Below are positions 18,656 through 26,085 of a stretch of 64,000 bases of DNA, one piece after another. Where the stretch lies: positions 33,551 through 97,550 of the forward strand of contig NZ_CANMIR010000005.1 in assembly GCF_947498015.1 (NCBI RefSeq), given 5' to 3'. Position numbers and translations under genes: made by a program. Origin of the DNA: an uncultured Neptuniibacter sp. Its GTDB lineage: Bacteria; Pseudomonadota; Gammaproteobacteria; Pseudomonadales; Balneatricaceae. The stretch's first letter is position 1; every line of letters begins with the position of its first letter. The notes beneath the pieces are model-generated. The model saw nothing but the letters and a program-made list of their open reading frames with translations. It had not been told where the DNA came from and did not search any database.

Positions 18656-19612
18656 ATGAAGGATCATAAAATCCTGTTTACCGGAGCGGTCTGTGCTGGC
18701 AAGACAACCGCGATTCGGTCGCTAAGTGATATTGAAACACTGGATACAGATGCCAAAGCCAGTGATGTTACGGTCAGACGTAAAAAAAACACAACTATCG
18801 CCATGGATTACGGTGTCTTGGAGTTGGCGCAAGACTCTCGCGTGCATCTATATGGCACGCCAGGCCAGGAGCGTTTCAGTTTTATGTGGGAGATGCTGGC
18901 CAATCAGTTTGCCCATGATGCTATCGGCCTGGTTCTGCTGGTGGACAATACGAGGAAGGATCCTTTCCGAGATGTCCGCTTCTATGTGAAAGAGTTCGGT
19001 GAATATATTCGTAAACGCCGCTTGATCATCGCTGTTACACACTCAGATATTGAACCCAACCCTGGCTATAACGACTATCTGGCGTGTATACGTGAGTTGG
19101 GGCTGATGGCTACAGTGATGTTTGTCGACGTACGCAACCCAAAAACGGTGCTGAGTATTGTTGAGGAGCTGATTTCAGCGGTTGAGCTAGAGATCAATTG
19201 GGCTGAGGTGGGTGAACGCATACTGGACCATAATGGTTTTTCGCTCGATTTCTATAAACCGATCTATGAAGAAACACTGCTGGATGCAGCCATGAACAAA
19301 CGTGGCATTCTGGGAGCGATGCACCTGGGGGCAGAGCAAGAGGTACTCAGCTCAAATATTGATGAACAACAAAGCGTTGCCCTTCTGAAAAGCATGCACA
19401 AACTGTCCTCTGCGATTGCACAGAAATCTGAATTGGTAGGCGAGGTGAGTAATATTGTTGTTGGGGGACCAGCAGTGAGGACTTTATCGATGTTTTCTGA
19501 CGATGATCAGGCGCTCTGTTTATGTTCGGAGCGCGATGTCTCATTGCCTGTTTTGAAGCAACAAGCCAGCGATCTTTTGCAGTGGAGTCGAGAAAATGAC
19601 TATTTGGCATGA
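18656..19612 (+). CDS. MglA-like small GTPase fused to a Roadblock/LC7 domain (copy 2)
   Basis: Also 318 residues when started at the ATG that follows AGGGA by seven bases; a GTG two codons earlier is less likely because copy 1 aligns from this ATG. P-loop GAVCAGKT (10-17), KNTTIAMDYG, HLYGTPGQERF and THSD are all conserved. By eye well over half of the GTPase residues are identical to copy 1. The linker differs (no acidic run), and the Roadblock part keeps LLDAAMN.RGI.GAMHLG and KQQASDLLQWSR. Both copies keep the nucleotide-binding motifs, so both are probably active. Confidence 0.82.
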   Translation: MKDHKILFTGAVCAGKTTAIRSLSDIETLDTDAKASDVTVRRKKNTTIAMDYGVLELAQDSRVHLYGTPGQERFSFMWEMLANQFAHDAIGLVLLVDNTRKDPFRDVRFYVKEFGEYIRKRRLIIAVTHSDIEPNPGYNDYLACIRELGLMATVMFVDVRNPKTVLSIVEELISAVELEINWAEVGERILDHNGFSLDFYKPIYEETLLDAAMNKRGILGAMHLGAEQEVLSSNIDEQQSVALLKSMHKLSSAIAQKSELVGEVSNIVVGGPAVRTLSMFSDDDQALCLCSERDVSLPVLKQQASDLLQWSRENDYLA

Positions 19613-19919
19613 GATGGCAGAGCAGCGGTTGCTGCAGTATGGATGCGTTCTTGATAACGGAGAGGTCAAGCACTCCTCATTTCCCAGCGAGTACCGCAAA
19701 CACCTAGCCGTTGCCCGGCAATCCCTGATCTATATTTTTAAGAATGTAGGTAAGCATGTGGATGGCTATGATGAGGCTCATATGGAGGTGGGTGATACAC
19801 ATTTTAGTGGCTATCTGATCGATGAAAACCGGATACTGGTCTGTCTGTGTGCAGCTGAGACTAATCAGCATGATGTCAGGGCGTTCATTGAGAGCAATAA
19901 ACAGCGTTTCTCTTCATAG
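19596..19919 (+). CDS. Small Roadblock-like protein, partner of GTPase copy 2
   Basis: 107 residues, overlapping the end of GTPase copy 2 by 17 bases. The ATG used here is eight bases after GGAG; an in-frame ATG six codons later, just past the GTPase stop, is an alternative. It shares with the first copy the pattern of strand, helix (ARQSLIYIFKNVGKHV), EAHMEVGDTHFSGYL and RILVCLC. Conserved gene order and coupling suggest that each GTPase works with its own small partner. The operon ends at a terminator 54 bases later. Confidence 0.7.
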   Translation: MTIWHEMAEQRLLQYGCVLDNGEVKHSSFPSEYRKHLAVARQSLIYIFKNVGKHVDGYDEAHMEVGDTHFSGYLIDENRILVCLCAAETNQHDVRAFIESNKQRFSS

Positions 19920-19972
19920 GGCTGTTTTATTGGTTCTGTAGGTTTGATTTATATAAGAAATTGCTAATTTTA

Positions 19973-20002
19973 TGCCCGCAGCACTTGAAGCGGGCAGTTT
20001 TT
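19973..20002 (+). terminator. Intrinsic terminator of the GTPase/Roadblock operon
   Basis: Seven-base-pair perfect stem (TGCCCGC / GCGGGCA) with a ten-base loop and a five-T run. The loop and first base of the 3' arm contain the -35 element of the clpB heat-shock promoter, so the two signals overlap. Confidence 0.8.
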
Positions 20003-20012
20003 ACCCCCATAC
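19984..20012 (+). promoter_or_regulatory. Sigma-32 (heat-shock) promoter of clpB
   Basis: CTTGAAG, then 14 bases, then CCCCATAC: close match to the RpoH consensus CTTGAAA-N13/15-CCCCATNT. It lies about 90 bases before the clpB start, and clpB is a classic RpoH target. A GGAGG ribosome-binding site stands four bases before the ATG. Confidence 0.9.
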
Positions 20013-20097
20013 CTCTGTTGTAACGCGAAATCATCAAACCCCGCAGTCGGCCAAGCAGGCAATTCAGGCGGGTAAGTGAACGCTTTGTGGAGGTTAT

Positions 20098-22677
20098 ATG
20101 CGCCCAGATAAATTTACATCCAAACTTCAGGAAGCGCTGGCTGATGCACAGTCGTTGGCGGTAGGCCTGGATCATAACTACATCGAACCCATTCATCTCT
20201 TAAGTGCACTACTGGATCAGCAGCAAGGCTCATCTATCCAGCTATTATCACAGGCAGGAGCGGATAGTGCTCGTTTAAAGGCTGCGGTCGAGAGATCACT
20301 GCAGCAACTTCCGCGAGTTCAGGAGCCTGATGGTGAGATCAGACTGTCGCAGGATGTCGCACGAATTTTCAACAAAACCGATAAGATCGCCCAAAAAAGG
20401 GGAGATCAGTTTATAGCCAGTGAGTTGATTCTGCTGGCTATGGTCGATGACAAATCAGATGCGGGTAAGGCGCTGCGAGAAGCTGGAATTAACGCACAGC
20501 GGCTGGAAGCGGTCATCAATCAGGTCCGAGGAGGTGAGTCAGTGCAGGATCCGAATGCAGAAGGTAATCGTCAGGCTTTGGCTAAATATTGTATCGACCT
20601 GACCGAGCGGGCGGAGTCTGGAAAGCTTGATCCGGTCATCGGTCGGGATGATGAAATTCGTCGCACCATTCAGGTATTGCAGCGTCGTACGAAGAATAAT
20701 CCTGTTCTGATCGGTGAACCTGGAGTGGGTAAAACCGCGATTGTGGAAGGGTTGGCTCAACGTATCGTGAACGGTGAAGTACCGGAAGGGATCAAGAATA
20801 AAACGGTTCTCTCCCTGGATATGGGGGCTTTAATTGCCGGTGCAAAATTTCGGGGTGAATTTGAAGAGCGGCTGAAGGCTGTTTTGAATGAACTTTCGAA
20901 GCAGGAAGGACAGATTATCCTGTTTATTGATGAGCTTCATACCATGGTTGGCGCGGGTAAAGGCGAAGGGGCCATGGATGCAGGGAATATGCTGAAACCA
21001 GCGCTGGCACGCGGTGAGCTTCACTGTGTTGGTGCAACTACGCTGGATGAGTACCGACAGTATGTTGAGAAGGATGCTGCGCTTGAGCGTCGTTTTCAAA
21101 AAGTTATCGTTGATGAGCCGGATGAGGAGTCCACGATCGCAATTTTGCGAGGCCTGAAAGAGCGATATGAGGTGCATCATGGTGTGGATATTACCGATTC
21201 TGCCATCATCGCCGCAGCCAAACTTTCACAGCGCTATATCACGGATCGGCAGCTACCGGATAAAGCGATCGATCTTATAGACGAGGCCGCATCCAGAATC
21301 CGTATGGAGATGGATTCCAAACCGGAAGATATGGATCGCCTGGAACGTCGTTTGATTCAGTTCAAAATGGAGCGTGAGGCACTGAAGAAAGAGAAAGATT
21401 CAGCAGCGCAGCAGCGATTACAAGAGCTGGAAGAAACGATCAGCCGTGTCGAGAAGGAGTTCTCTGATCTGGATGAGGTCTGGAAAGCGGAGAAGTTATC
21501 GCTTCAGGGTTCCCAAAAGATTAAGGAGGAGCTGGATCAGGCGCGTATAGAGCTTGAAAAGCATACCCGAGCAGGCGATCTTCAAGAGATGTCCAAGCTG
21601 CAGTATGGACTGATTCCTGAGTTGGAAAAACAGTTGCAGGCAGCCTCAGAGGCAGAAGAGAGCGGAGCACAGGAAACCAAACTACTGCGTAATAAGGTTT
21701 CTGAAGAGGAGGTTGCAGAGGTGGTCTCCCGCTGGACTGGCATCCCGGTTAGCAAAATGCTGGAAGGGGAGCGTGACAAGCTCTTGCGTATGGAGGAGGC
21801 TCTGCATGAAAGGGTGGTAGGCCAGGAGGAGGCTGTTACCGCCGTATCTAATGCGGTACGTCGTTCCCGTGCCGGCCTTGCCGATCCGAATCGCCCCAAC
21901 GGCTCATTCCTGTTTCTGGGGCCGACAGGGGTGGGTAAAACGGAGTTGTGTAAAGCGCTTGCCAGCTTCCTGTTCGATACAGAAGAAGCGATGGTCCGGA
22001 TCGATATGTCTGAGTTTATGGAGAAGCACTCTGTGGCTCGACTGATTGGTGCTCCTCCGGGATATGTTGGTTATGAAGAGGGGGGCTACCTGACAGAAGC
22101 TGTCAGACGTAAACCGTACTCTGTGCTGCTTTTGGACGAAGTGGAAAAAGCCCATCCGGATGTGTTTAACATTCTGTTGCAGGTGCTGGAGGATGGGCGC
22201 CTCACTGATGGTCAGGGGCGCACGGTTGATTTCCGCAATACTATTGTGGTGATGACCTCTAATCTGGGCTCGGATCTGATTCAGAATTTCAGCGATGATG
22301 ATGACTACCAGTTGATGCATGCGGCCGTGATGGATGCCGTTGGAAACCATTTCCGACCAGAGGTGATCAACCGTATTGATGAGGTTGTGGTCTTCCACAG
22401 TCTGAAAAAAGGGCAGGTTGCCGGCATTGCAGGCATTCAGTTGCAACGGCTACAGAGCCGTCTGGCTGAGCGGGATCTTGAGCTGACACTCACCTCTACT
22501 GCGATGGATAAGCTGGTGGATGTAGGGTTTGAGCCAGTGTATGGGGCCCGTCCACTTAAACGTGCAATCCAGCAGTGGATCGAGAATCCCTTAGCGCAGG
22601 AGATTTTATCTGGACGATATACAGCCGGAGATGAGATCGCCGTTGATGTGGAGCAGGGTGAGTTTACCTTCCGTTAA
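20098..22677 (+). CDS. clpB: Disaggregase chaperone ClpB
   Basis: Hexameric AAA+ ATPase that, with DnaK, resolubilises protein aggregates. An N-terminal Clp-N repeat domain (1-145) is followed by the first ATPase module with Walker A GEPGVGKT at 206-213, a coiled-coil M domain (about 405-530, rich in Glu, Lys and Arg), and the second module with GPTGVGKT near 605 and Walker [14 protein letters not shown]. The 859 residues match ClpB and not ClpA, which lacks the M domain. Preceded by a sigma-32 promoter and followed by a strong terminator, so it is its own unit. Confidence 0.98.
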   Translation: MRPDKFTSKLQEALADAQSLAVGLDHNYIEPIHLLSALLDQQQGSSIQLLSQAGADSARLKAAVERSLQQLPRVQEPDGEIRLSQDVARIFNKTDKIAQKRGDQFIASELILLAMVDDKSDAGKALREAGINAQRLEAVINQVRGGESVQDPNAEGNRQALAKYCIDLTERAESGKLDPVIGRDDEIRRTIQVLQRRTKNNPVLIGEPGVGKTAIVEGLAQRIVNGEVPEGIKNKTVLSLDMGALIAGAKFRGEFEERLKAVLNELSKQEGQIILFIDELHTMVGAGKGEGAMDAGNMLKPALARGELHCVGATTLDEYRQYVEKDAALERRFQKVIVDEPDEESTIAILRGLKERYEVHHGVDITDSAIIAAAKLSQRYITDRQLPDKAIDLIDEAASRIRMEMDSKPEDMDRLERRLIQFKMEREALKKEKDSAAQQRLQELEETISRVEKEFSDLDEVWKAEKLSLQGSQKIKEELDQARIELEKHTRAGDLQEMSKLQYGLIPELEKQLQAASEAEESGAQETKLLRNKVSEEEVAEVVSRWTGIPVSKMLEGERDKLLRMEEALHERVVGQEEAVTAVSNAVRRSRAGLADPNRPNGSFLFLGPTGVGKTELCKALASFLFDTEEAMVRIDMSEFMEKHSVARLIGAPPGYVGYEEGGYLTEAVRRKPYSVLLLDEVEKAHPDVFNILLQVLEDGRLTDGQGRTVDFRNTIVVMTSNLGSDLIQNFSDDDDYQLMHAAVMDAVGNHFRPEVINRIDEVVVFHSLKKGQVAGIAGIQLQRLQSRLAERDLELTLTSTAMDKLVDVGFEPVYGARPLKRAIQQWIENPLAQEILSGRYTAGDEIAVDVEQGEFTFR

Positions 22678-22700
22678 GAGTTGATTTCAGACAAACCTGG

Positions 22701-22735
22701 AAGGCTGTTGGCATCCGCTAACAGCCTTTTTCTTT
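22701..22735 (+). terminator. Intrinsic terminator of clpB
   Basis: Nine-base-pair perfect stem (AAGGCTGTT / AACAGCCTT) with a ten-base loop and a T-rich tail, 23 bases after the clpB stop. Confidence 0.92.
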
Positions 22736-22763
22736 TGAGAGTACGAGTAATTAAAACGGCTGT

Positions 22764-22791
22764 TTGAGTTTTGGTGGGTGAATGTTATTCT
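22764..22791 (+). promoter_or_regulatory. Possible sigma-70 promoter for the secreted paralogue pair
   Basis: TTGAGT, 16 bases, TATTCT, located 43 bases before the first gene of the pair and after the clpB terminator. Four of six bases match at each hexamer. Confidence 0.4.
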
Positions 22792-22833
22792 GTTGATTAC
22801 TGAAGGGGCGTTCAGATTTGAGGCAGGTGGTTA

Positions 22834-23607
22834 TTGGGTAATAAACCGGGGTTAGTTGCACTGTGTTTTGTGGTTCTGTCGCTATGTGGATTACAAGCTC
22901 AGGCTAAATTGACTGCATCGCCAGCGGCTGAGCAAAGCTTGCTGAAAAACGAACGGTCTTTCTCCGCTTTCAACGGAGTGGAGGTCCGTCCTCTAACCCT
23001 TAACCTCTCTGCGAATGGACGCTTTAGTCCCTATACGGATTACCTGATCCCCTTACTGACGACATTGTCTGAGCAATCGCTCTATCGTATCAAGAACGGC
23101 CGGAACCTGTTGAGAAGCTACCACTATAAGGGACGGATCTATTCACCGGATAAGCAGAAAACAGTGCTTTCAATGCAGGATTCCCGCTCCTCTCGCTGGG
23201 GGTACGTGATTACAAGCATTGGGCGTCAGGGTGTTGCTAATGCTTTTATGTTGGAGCGTGAGAACGGTGAGCGCCAATATGCATTAGTCATTAAGCAGAT
23301 GAAAATCTGCCTTGTCAGCCAGGCTCGATCTGCACCCGTCTGGCGTTCAGGTCAGTGGTCATTTTCTCAGCAACCTGGTTATTTTGAATGCTCAGGTTCA
23401 ACTCGTAGTAGCTTCTTTAGGGTCTCTTCTGGATTTCCGCAGAAATTAGGCCCCTACTACAGTGATACAGACACGCTGCTGGTATTTGACCGCTCAGATC
23501 AGCTGAAAAGTATGGCGAGAGCGCTTAAGGAGCAGTTTCCCCAACTAAGTTTTCCAAAAGTGTTGAATCTCCCAACCGCTGTACAGCGGTATGTCCAGCT
23601 AAATTAG
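22834..23607 (+). CDS. Exported protein of unknown function (paralogue A)
   Basis: 257 residues, TTG start behind a GAGGCAGG sequence. A Sec signal peptide is clear: Lys near the N-terminus, hydrophobic core LVALCFVVLSLCGL and a likely cleavage after AQA. I recognise no family. The mature part shares a long pattern with the lipoprotein encoded next: RFS.Y.DYL.PLL, KTV, WGYV.T.IGR..VANAF, YALV.KQ.K.C.V.QA, QPGYFEC.G and a C-terminal QFP. Two conserved cysteines (after KQ.K and in YFEC) could form a disulfide. Periplasmic location is inferred. Confidence 0.75.
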   Translation: MGNKPGLVALCFVVLSLCGLQAQAKLTASPAAEQSLLKNERSFSAFNGVEVRPLTLNLSANGRFSPYTDYLIPLLTTLSEQSLYRIKNGRNLLRSYHYKGRIYSPDKQKTVLSMQDSRSSRWGYVITSIGRQGVANAFMLERENGERQYALVIKQMKICLVSQARSAPVWRSGQWSFSQQPGYFECSGSTRSSFFRVSSGFPQKLGPYYSDTDTLLVFDRSDQLKSMARALKEQFPQLSFPKVLNLPTAVQRYVQLN

Positions 23608-23765
23608 CTCATCTTTTCTTCGTTAAATGTCGCTCCATCTTCTTTTTTGCTATCAATCTGCTCTGTAGGAAAGAGTGGAATAAGTTTCTCCAGAAAATTC
23701 GACTTACTAATAACAGGGTAAATCGGGTAAGCTTCTGTTAAATGAGAAAAAAATGAGGGATTAGA

Positions 23766-24446
23766 ATGCGCATTTGGCTGCTGATATTTGTCACGCTGTT
23801 AGCGGGTTGTGCGGGGCAGGCTCCTGTTGTGAAACCGGAAGCACCTAAGCTGGTCGATCGTGTCGAACCGATCGCTATCTCCCTGCCTCAACAGTATCGC
23901 TTCTCCGCATATCCCGATTATCTGAGCCCTCTCTTGGAAAACCTGACACAGGAGTCGGTTTATACTCTGATCAACCCTCGGTTGCTGAACGGGCAGTATC
24001 AATTTTCCCATGAAGTGACTTCTACTGACCCGCGAAAAACGGTCTATGCCTATCGCAATGATGGAGGTCAGTGGGGATATGTGACGACTGGGATTGGACG
24101 TAACCCGGTTGCTAACGCTTTTATCGTTGAGAAGCCGGCTCTGGGGTTGGCTTACGCATTGGTGTTAAAACAGTTGAAGGTCTGTTTTGTCACCCAGGCT
24201 AATGGCGTGCCGCAATGGTCCGGTGCTAAATGGCGTTTCCCATCCCAGCCCGGTTATTTTGAATGTACCGGTATGACCAATAAAAATATTTTCCGTTTAG
24301 GTACCGGAATGCCTTTAGCGCTTGGGGTTTATTACGGTGAAAAGGATACGGTGTTTCTCTTTCGAACCCAGGGGCAGCTACAGCAGGTCTTATGGGCGTT
24401 AAAACGTCAATTTCCTACAATCGTGATTCCAGTAATAGACCGATAA
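23766..24446 (+). CDS. Lipoprotein of unknown function (paralogue B)
   Basis: 226 residues. The signal peptide ends in a lipobox (LLAGC, Cys15), so it is a predicted lipoprotein. The mature part aligns along its whole length with paralogue A, sharing WGYV.TGIGR..VANAF.VEK, YALVLKQLKVCFVTQA, QPGYFECTG and LG.YY...DT. The pair probably arose by duplication and diverged in membrane anchoring. A 158-base gap separates the two genes, with no terminator seen. Function unknown; cell-envelope location is the only firm inference. Confidence 0.76.
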   Translation: MRIWLLIFVTLLAGCAGQAPVVKPEAPKLVDRVEPIAISLPQQYRFSAYPDYLSPLLENLTQESVYTLINPRLLNGQYQFSHEVTSTDPRKTVYAYRNDGGQWGYVTTGIGRNPVANAFIVEKPALGLAYALVLKQLKVCFVTQANGVPQWSGAKWRFPSQPGYFECTGMTNKNIFRLGTGMPLALGVYYGEKDTVFLFRTQGQLQQVLWALKRQFPTIVIPVIDR

Positions 24447-24533
24447 GCTAGATCTTGCTAGCGTATTAGTGATAGATCTATGACGTATTGAATAGATGAC
24501 AGTGGAACCAAACAGAAGTACCTGAGGACCCTC

Positions 24534-25316
24534 ATGAGCCAGATTAAAGTCCTGATTGTTGATGATGCGCGTTTTATTCGTGACCATGTTTCTCGTATTG
24601 TAAAAGAACATTTCCCTGAATATCAGATTGATTCCGCTGAAGATGGAGAAGCGGGCCGGGCTCAAATGAGCAAGGAGGAATATGATCTCGTACTCTGCGA
24701 TTGGGAGATGCCCGGGCTTTCTGGATTGGAGTTGCTGCAGTGGGCAAGGCAGCAGTCACATTACGTAGATATCCCGTTTGTTATGGTGACCAGCCGTGGA
24801 GAGCGTGATTACGTATTGCAGGCGATTCAGGCAGGTGTGAATGACTATATGGGTAAACCTTTTGAAGACCAGCAACTGGTTGATAAGGTTAAAAAGTATA
24901 TCGGTAAACGCATCGAAACGAGCGCCGATTCTCGCCGTAAAGCGGCACAGATGCTAGCTGCGGGTAAAACTGCGGCGGCGAAGAAAAATACAAAGAAACC
25001 TAAAGGTCTGGCGCAACTGCGTGTCTCGGCGGGGATGTTACGTTGTGCGATCAAAGAGATAACGTTGCAGGCTGTTTCGGTCGTAGTTAAGCGGGAAGAT
25101 GGGATTCCTCATCTTCTTGAACAGGTGGTTGTGGATATAGAACAGGCATCGGGCGGGAGTGTTGCTCAGATGAATGGCTTTATCAGTGGGTTGCAGGTAA
25201 ATGAGAAGAGCCTTCAATCCACCTTTGTCACTGTGGATGTCCAGTTTGTGGATAACGACCCCTCTAAGTTAGAGGTGTTGACCGGTTTCATCGCCGGGCT
25301 TAGTAAAAAAGGATAG
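24534..25316 (+). CDS. Response regulator with an uncharacterised C-terminal domain
   Basis: Residues 1-125 are a CheY-like receiver with the acidic pair Asp10-Asp11, phospho-acceptor Asp56 (LCDWEMPG), Thr86 (MVTSR) and Lys108 (MGKPF). A Lys/Ala-rich linker (about 128-160) leads to a roughly 95-residue C-terminal domain with alternating strands (LRCAIKEITLQAVSVVVKRED, VVVDIEQ, STFVTVDVQFVD). It is not an obvious DNA-binding or enzymatic domain. A PilZ-like barrel lacking the RxxxR motif is one possibility, but this is a guess. No histidine kinase is adjacent, so its partner is elsewhere. Confidence 0.85.
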   Translation: MSQIKVLIVDDARFIRDHVSRIVKEHFPEYQIDSAEDGEAGRAQMSKEEYDLVLCDWEMPGLSGLELLQWARQQSHYVDIPFVMVTSRGERDYVLQAIQAGVNDYMGKPFEDQQLVDKVKKYIGKRIETSADSRRKAAQMLAAGKTAAAKKNTKKPKGLAQLRVSAGMLRCAIKEITLQAVSVVVKREDGIPHLLEQVVVDIEQASGGSVAQMNGFISGLQVNEKSLQSTFVTVDVQFVDNDPSKLEVLTGFIAGLSKKG

Positions 25317-25320
25317 ATTT

Positions 25321-25344
25321 AAGGCTGCATTTGCAGCCTTTTTT
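25321..25344 (+). terminator. Intrinsic terminator of the response regulator gene
   Basis: AAGGCTGCA / TGCAGCCTT perfect nine-base-pair stem with a two-base spacer in the loop, ending in six Ts, four bases after the stop codon. Confidence 0.9.
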
Positions 25345-25350
25345 ATGCCT

Positions 25351-25370
25351 GGCACTCTTAGTAGAGTGCC
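25351..25370 (-). repeat. Inverted repeat spanning the stop codon of the 88-residue gene
   Basis: GGCACTC / GAGTGCC, seven base pairs with a six-base loop that contains the stop codon of the small - strand gene. Read on the - strand it is followed by an A-rich stretch and then the neighbouring terminator hairpin, so the two stems together may end transcription from the right. Confidence 0.55.
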
Positions 25371-25624
25371 TGCTCATCTTTGATCACTTCGAGCAGAACC
25401 TGAAGGAAAAGGCGATCTGCTTCACTGTGCTCAATCGGGATCTTAATATTGGTGGTCGCCGATAACTTATCCGCGATGACTGTCTCTGCATGTTCATCAT
25501 TCAGGTGTTCACGTGCTATCTCAAGCGCTTTCTCACAAATATCCGGTTCAACCAGAACCTTGCGGATGAATGACATCAGCTCGTTAATGACACGCTCTTT
25601 GTTTTTAATCTCAGCGATACTCAT
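25358..25624 (-). CDS. Small protein of unknown function, 88 residues
   Basis: Not recognised. Predominantly helical and acidic, without cysteines other than one, no signal peptide and no membrane segment. It has a strong ribosome-binding site (AGGAGA, six bases before ATG), which with its normal composition argues that it is real. It converges on the response-regulator gene and diverges from the ilvI leader. Nothing in the sequence gives a function. Confidence 0.65.
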   Translation of the reverse strand: MSIAEIKNKERVINELMSFIRKVLVEPDICEKALEIAREHLNDEHAETVIADKLSATTNIKIPIEHSEADRLFLQVLLEVIKDEQALY

Positions 25625-26085
25625 AGGGATCTCCTGTAAAGGTATATTCAGAGCCAGTTTTGGGTTGGTTGCTGGCTCTAACCTGAGTTATGTATGACAA
25701 AACTATAACCCGATCCTCTGAATGAGAATAGGTTTTGTAGCAGATCCCTGACAATGCCGCAGGTGCAATATGTTTTTGTTGAAAAAATAAACGTCTCTTG
25801 CGACAATTACCGCCTCGAATTTTGAGGCCTTGAGTGTGTAGGTAACCCCGAAACTCAGGGAGACAGCTTTCTGAGGGCCGTTTCTCAAAGGTCTGTCGGT
25901 TGGGCGATCCCCAGCTCCGGCACACACCCGAACGTGAACCTGCAGCTCTACCCCTGGAATGGTTCAGAGTGAGACCGCTAGAGATTCAACAAATTTTGTC
26001 TGGTACAGGCACGTTCAACGTTACAGAAACAAAAACTGTTAATTTCGTCAGTGATGAGCACTGACGTCGTTAGAGGGTGATAAAA
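25625..26085 (+). ncRNA. Structured leader region upstream of ilvI
   Basis: 461 bases without a substantial gene. Pairings visible by eye, in order: AGAGCCAG/CTGGCTCT (25650-25679); GCCTC/GAGGC (25812-25828); GTGTGT with ACACAC (25834-25839 with 25922-25927) enclosing a longer hairpin GACAG-CTTT-(CT)-GAG / CTC-AAAG-(GT)-CTGTC (25862-25897); TGAACC/GGTTCA (25935-25966); and a perfect CGTCAGTG/CACTGACG stem (26046-26066) ending just before the ribosome-binding site. A 23-codon frame starting at 25754, with four Val, one Ile and one Leu, stops inside the GAGGC hairpin and could be a leader peptide, but has no clear Shine-Dalgarno. Likely a cis-acting RNA for branched-chain amino-acid control; the class is not identified. 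Confidence 0.55.

Noticed and set aside
23608..23765. A terminator or RNA gene between the two secreted paralogues
   Set aside because: The stretch is T- and A-rich but no stem of useful length was found.
25769..25789. MFLLKK as an attenuation leader peptide
   Set aside because: Only six codons with two leucines; too short for convincing control. The 23-codon frame is a better, though still weak, candidate.
25800..25990. 6S RNA, SRP RNA, RNase P or tmRNA in the ilvI leader
   Set aside because: The conserved sequence blocks of these RNAs as I remember them are missing; the region lies directly before ilvI and fits a cis-acting leader better.
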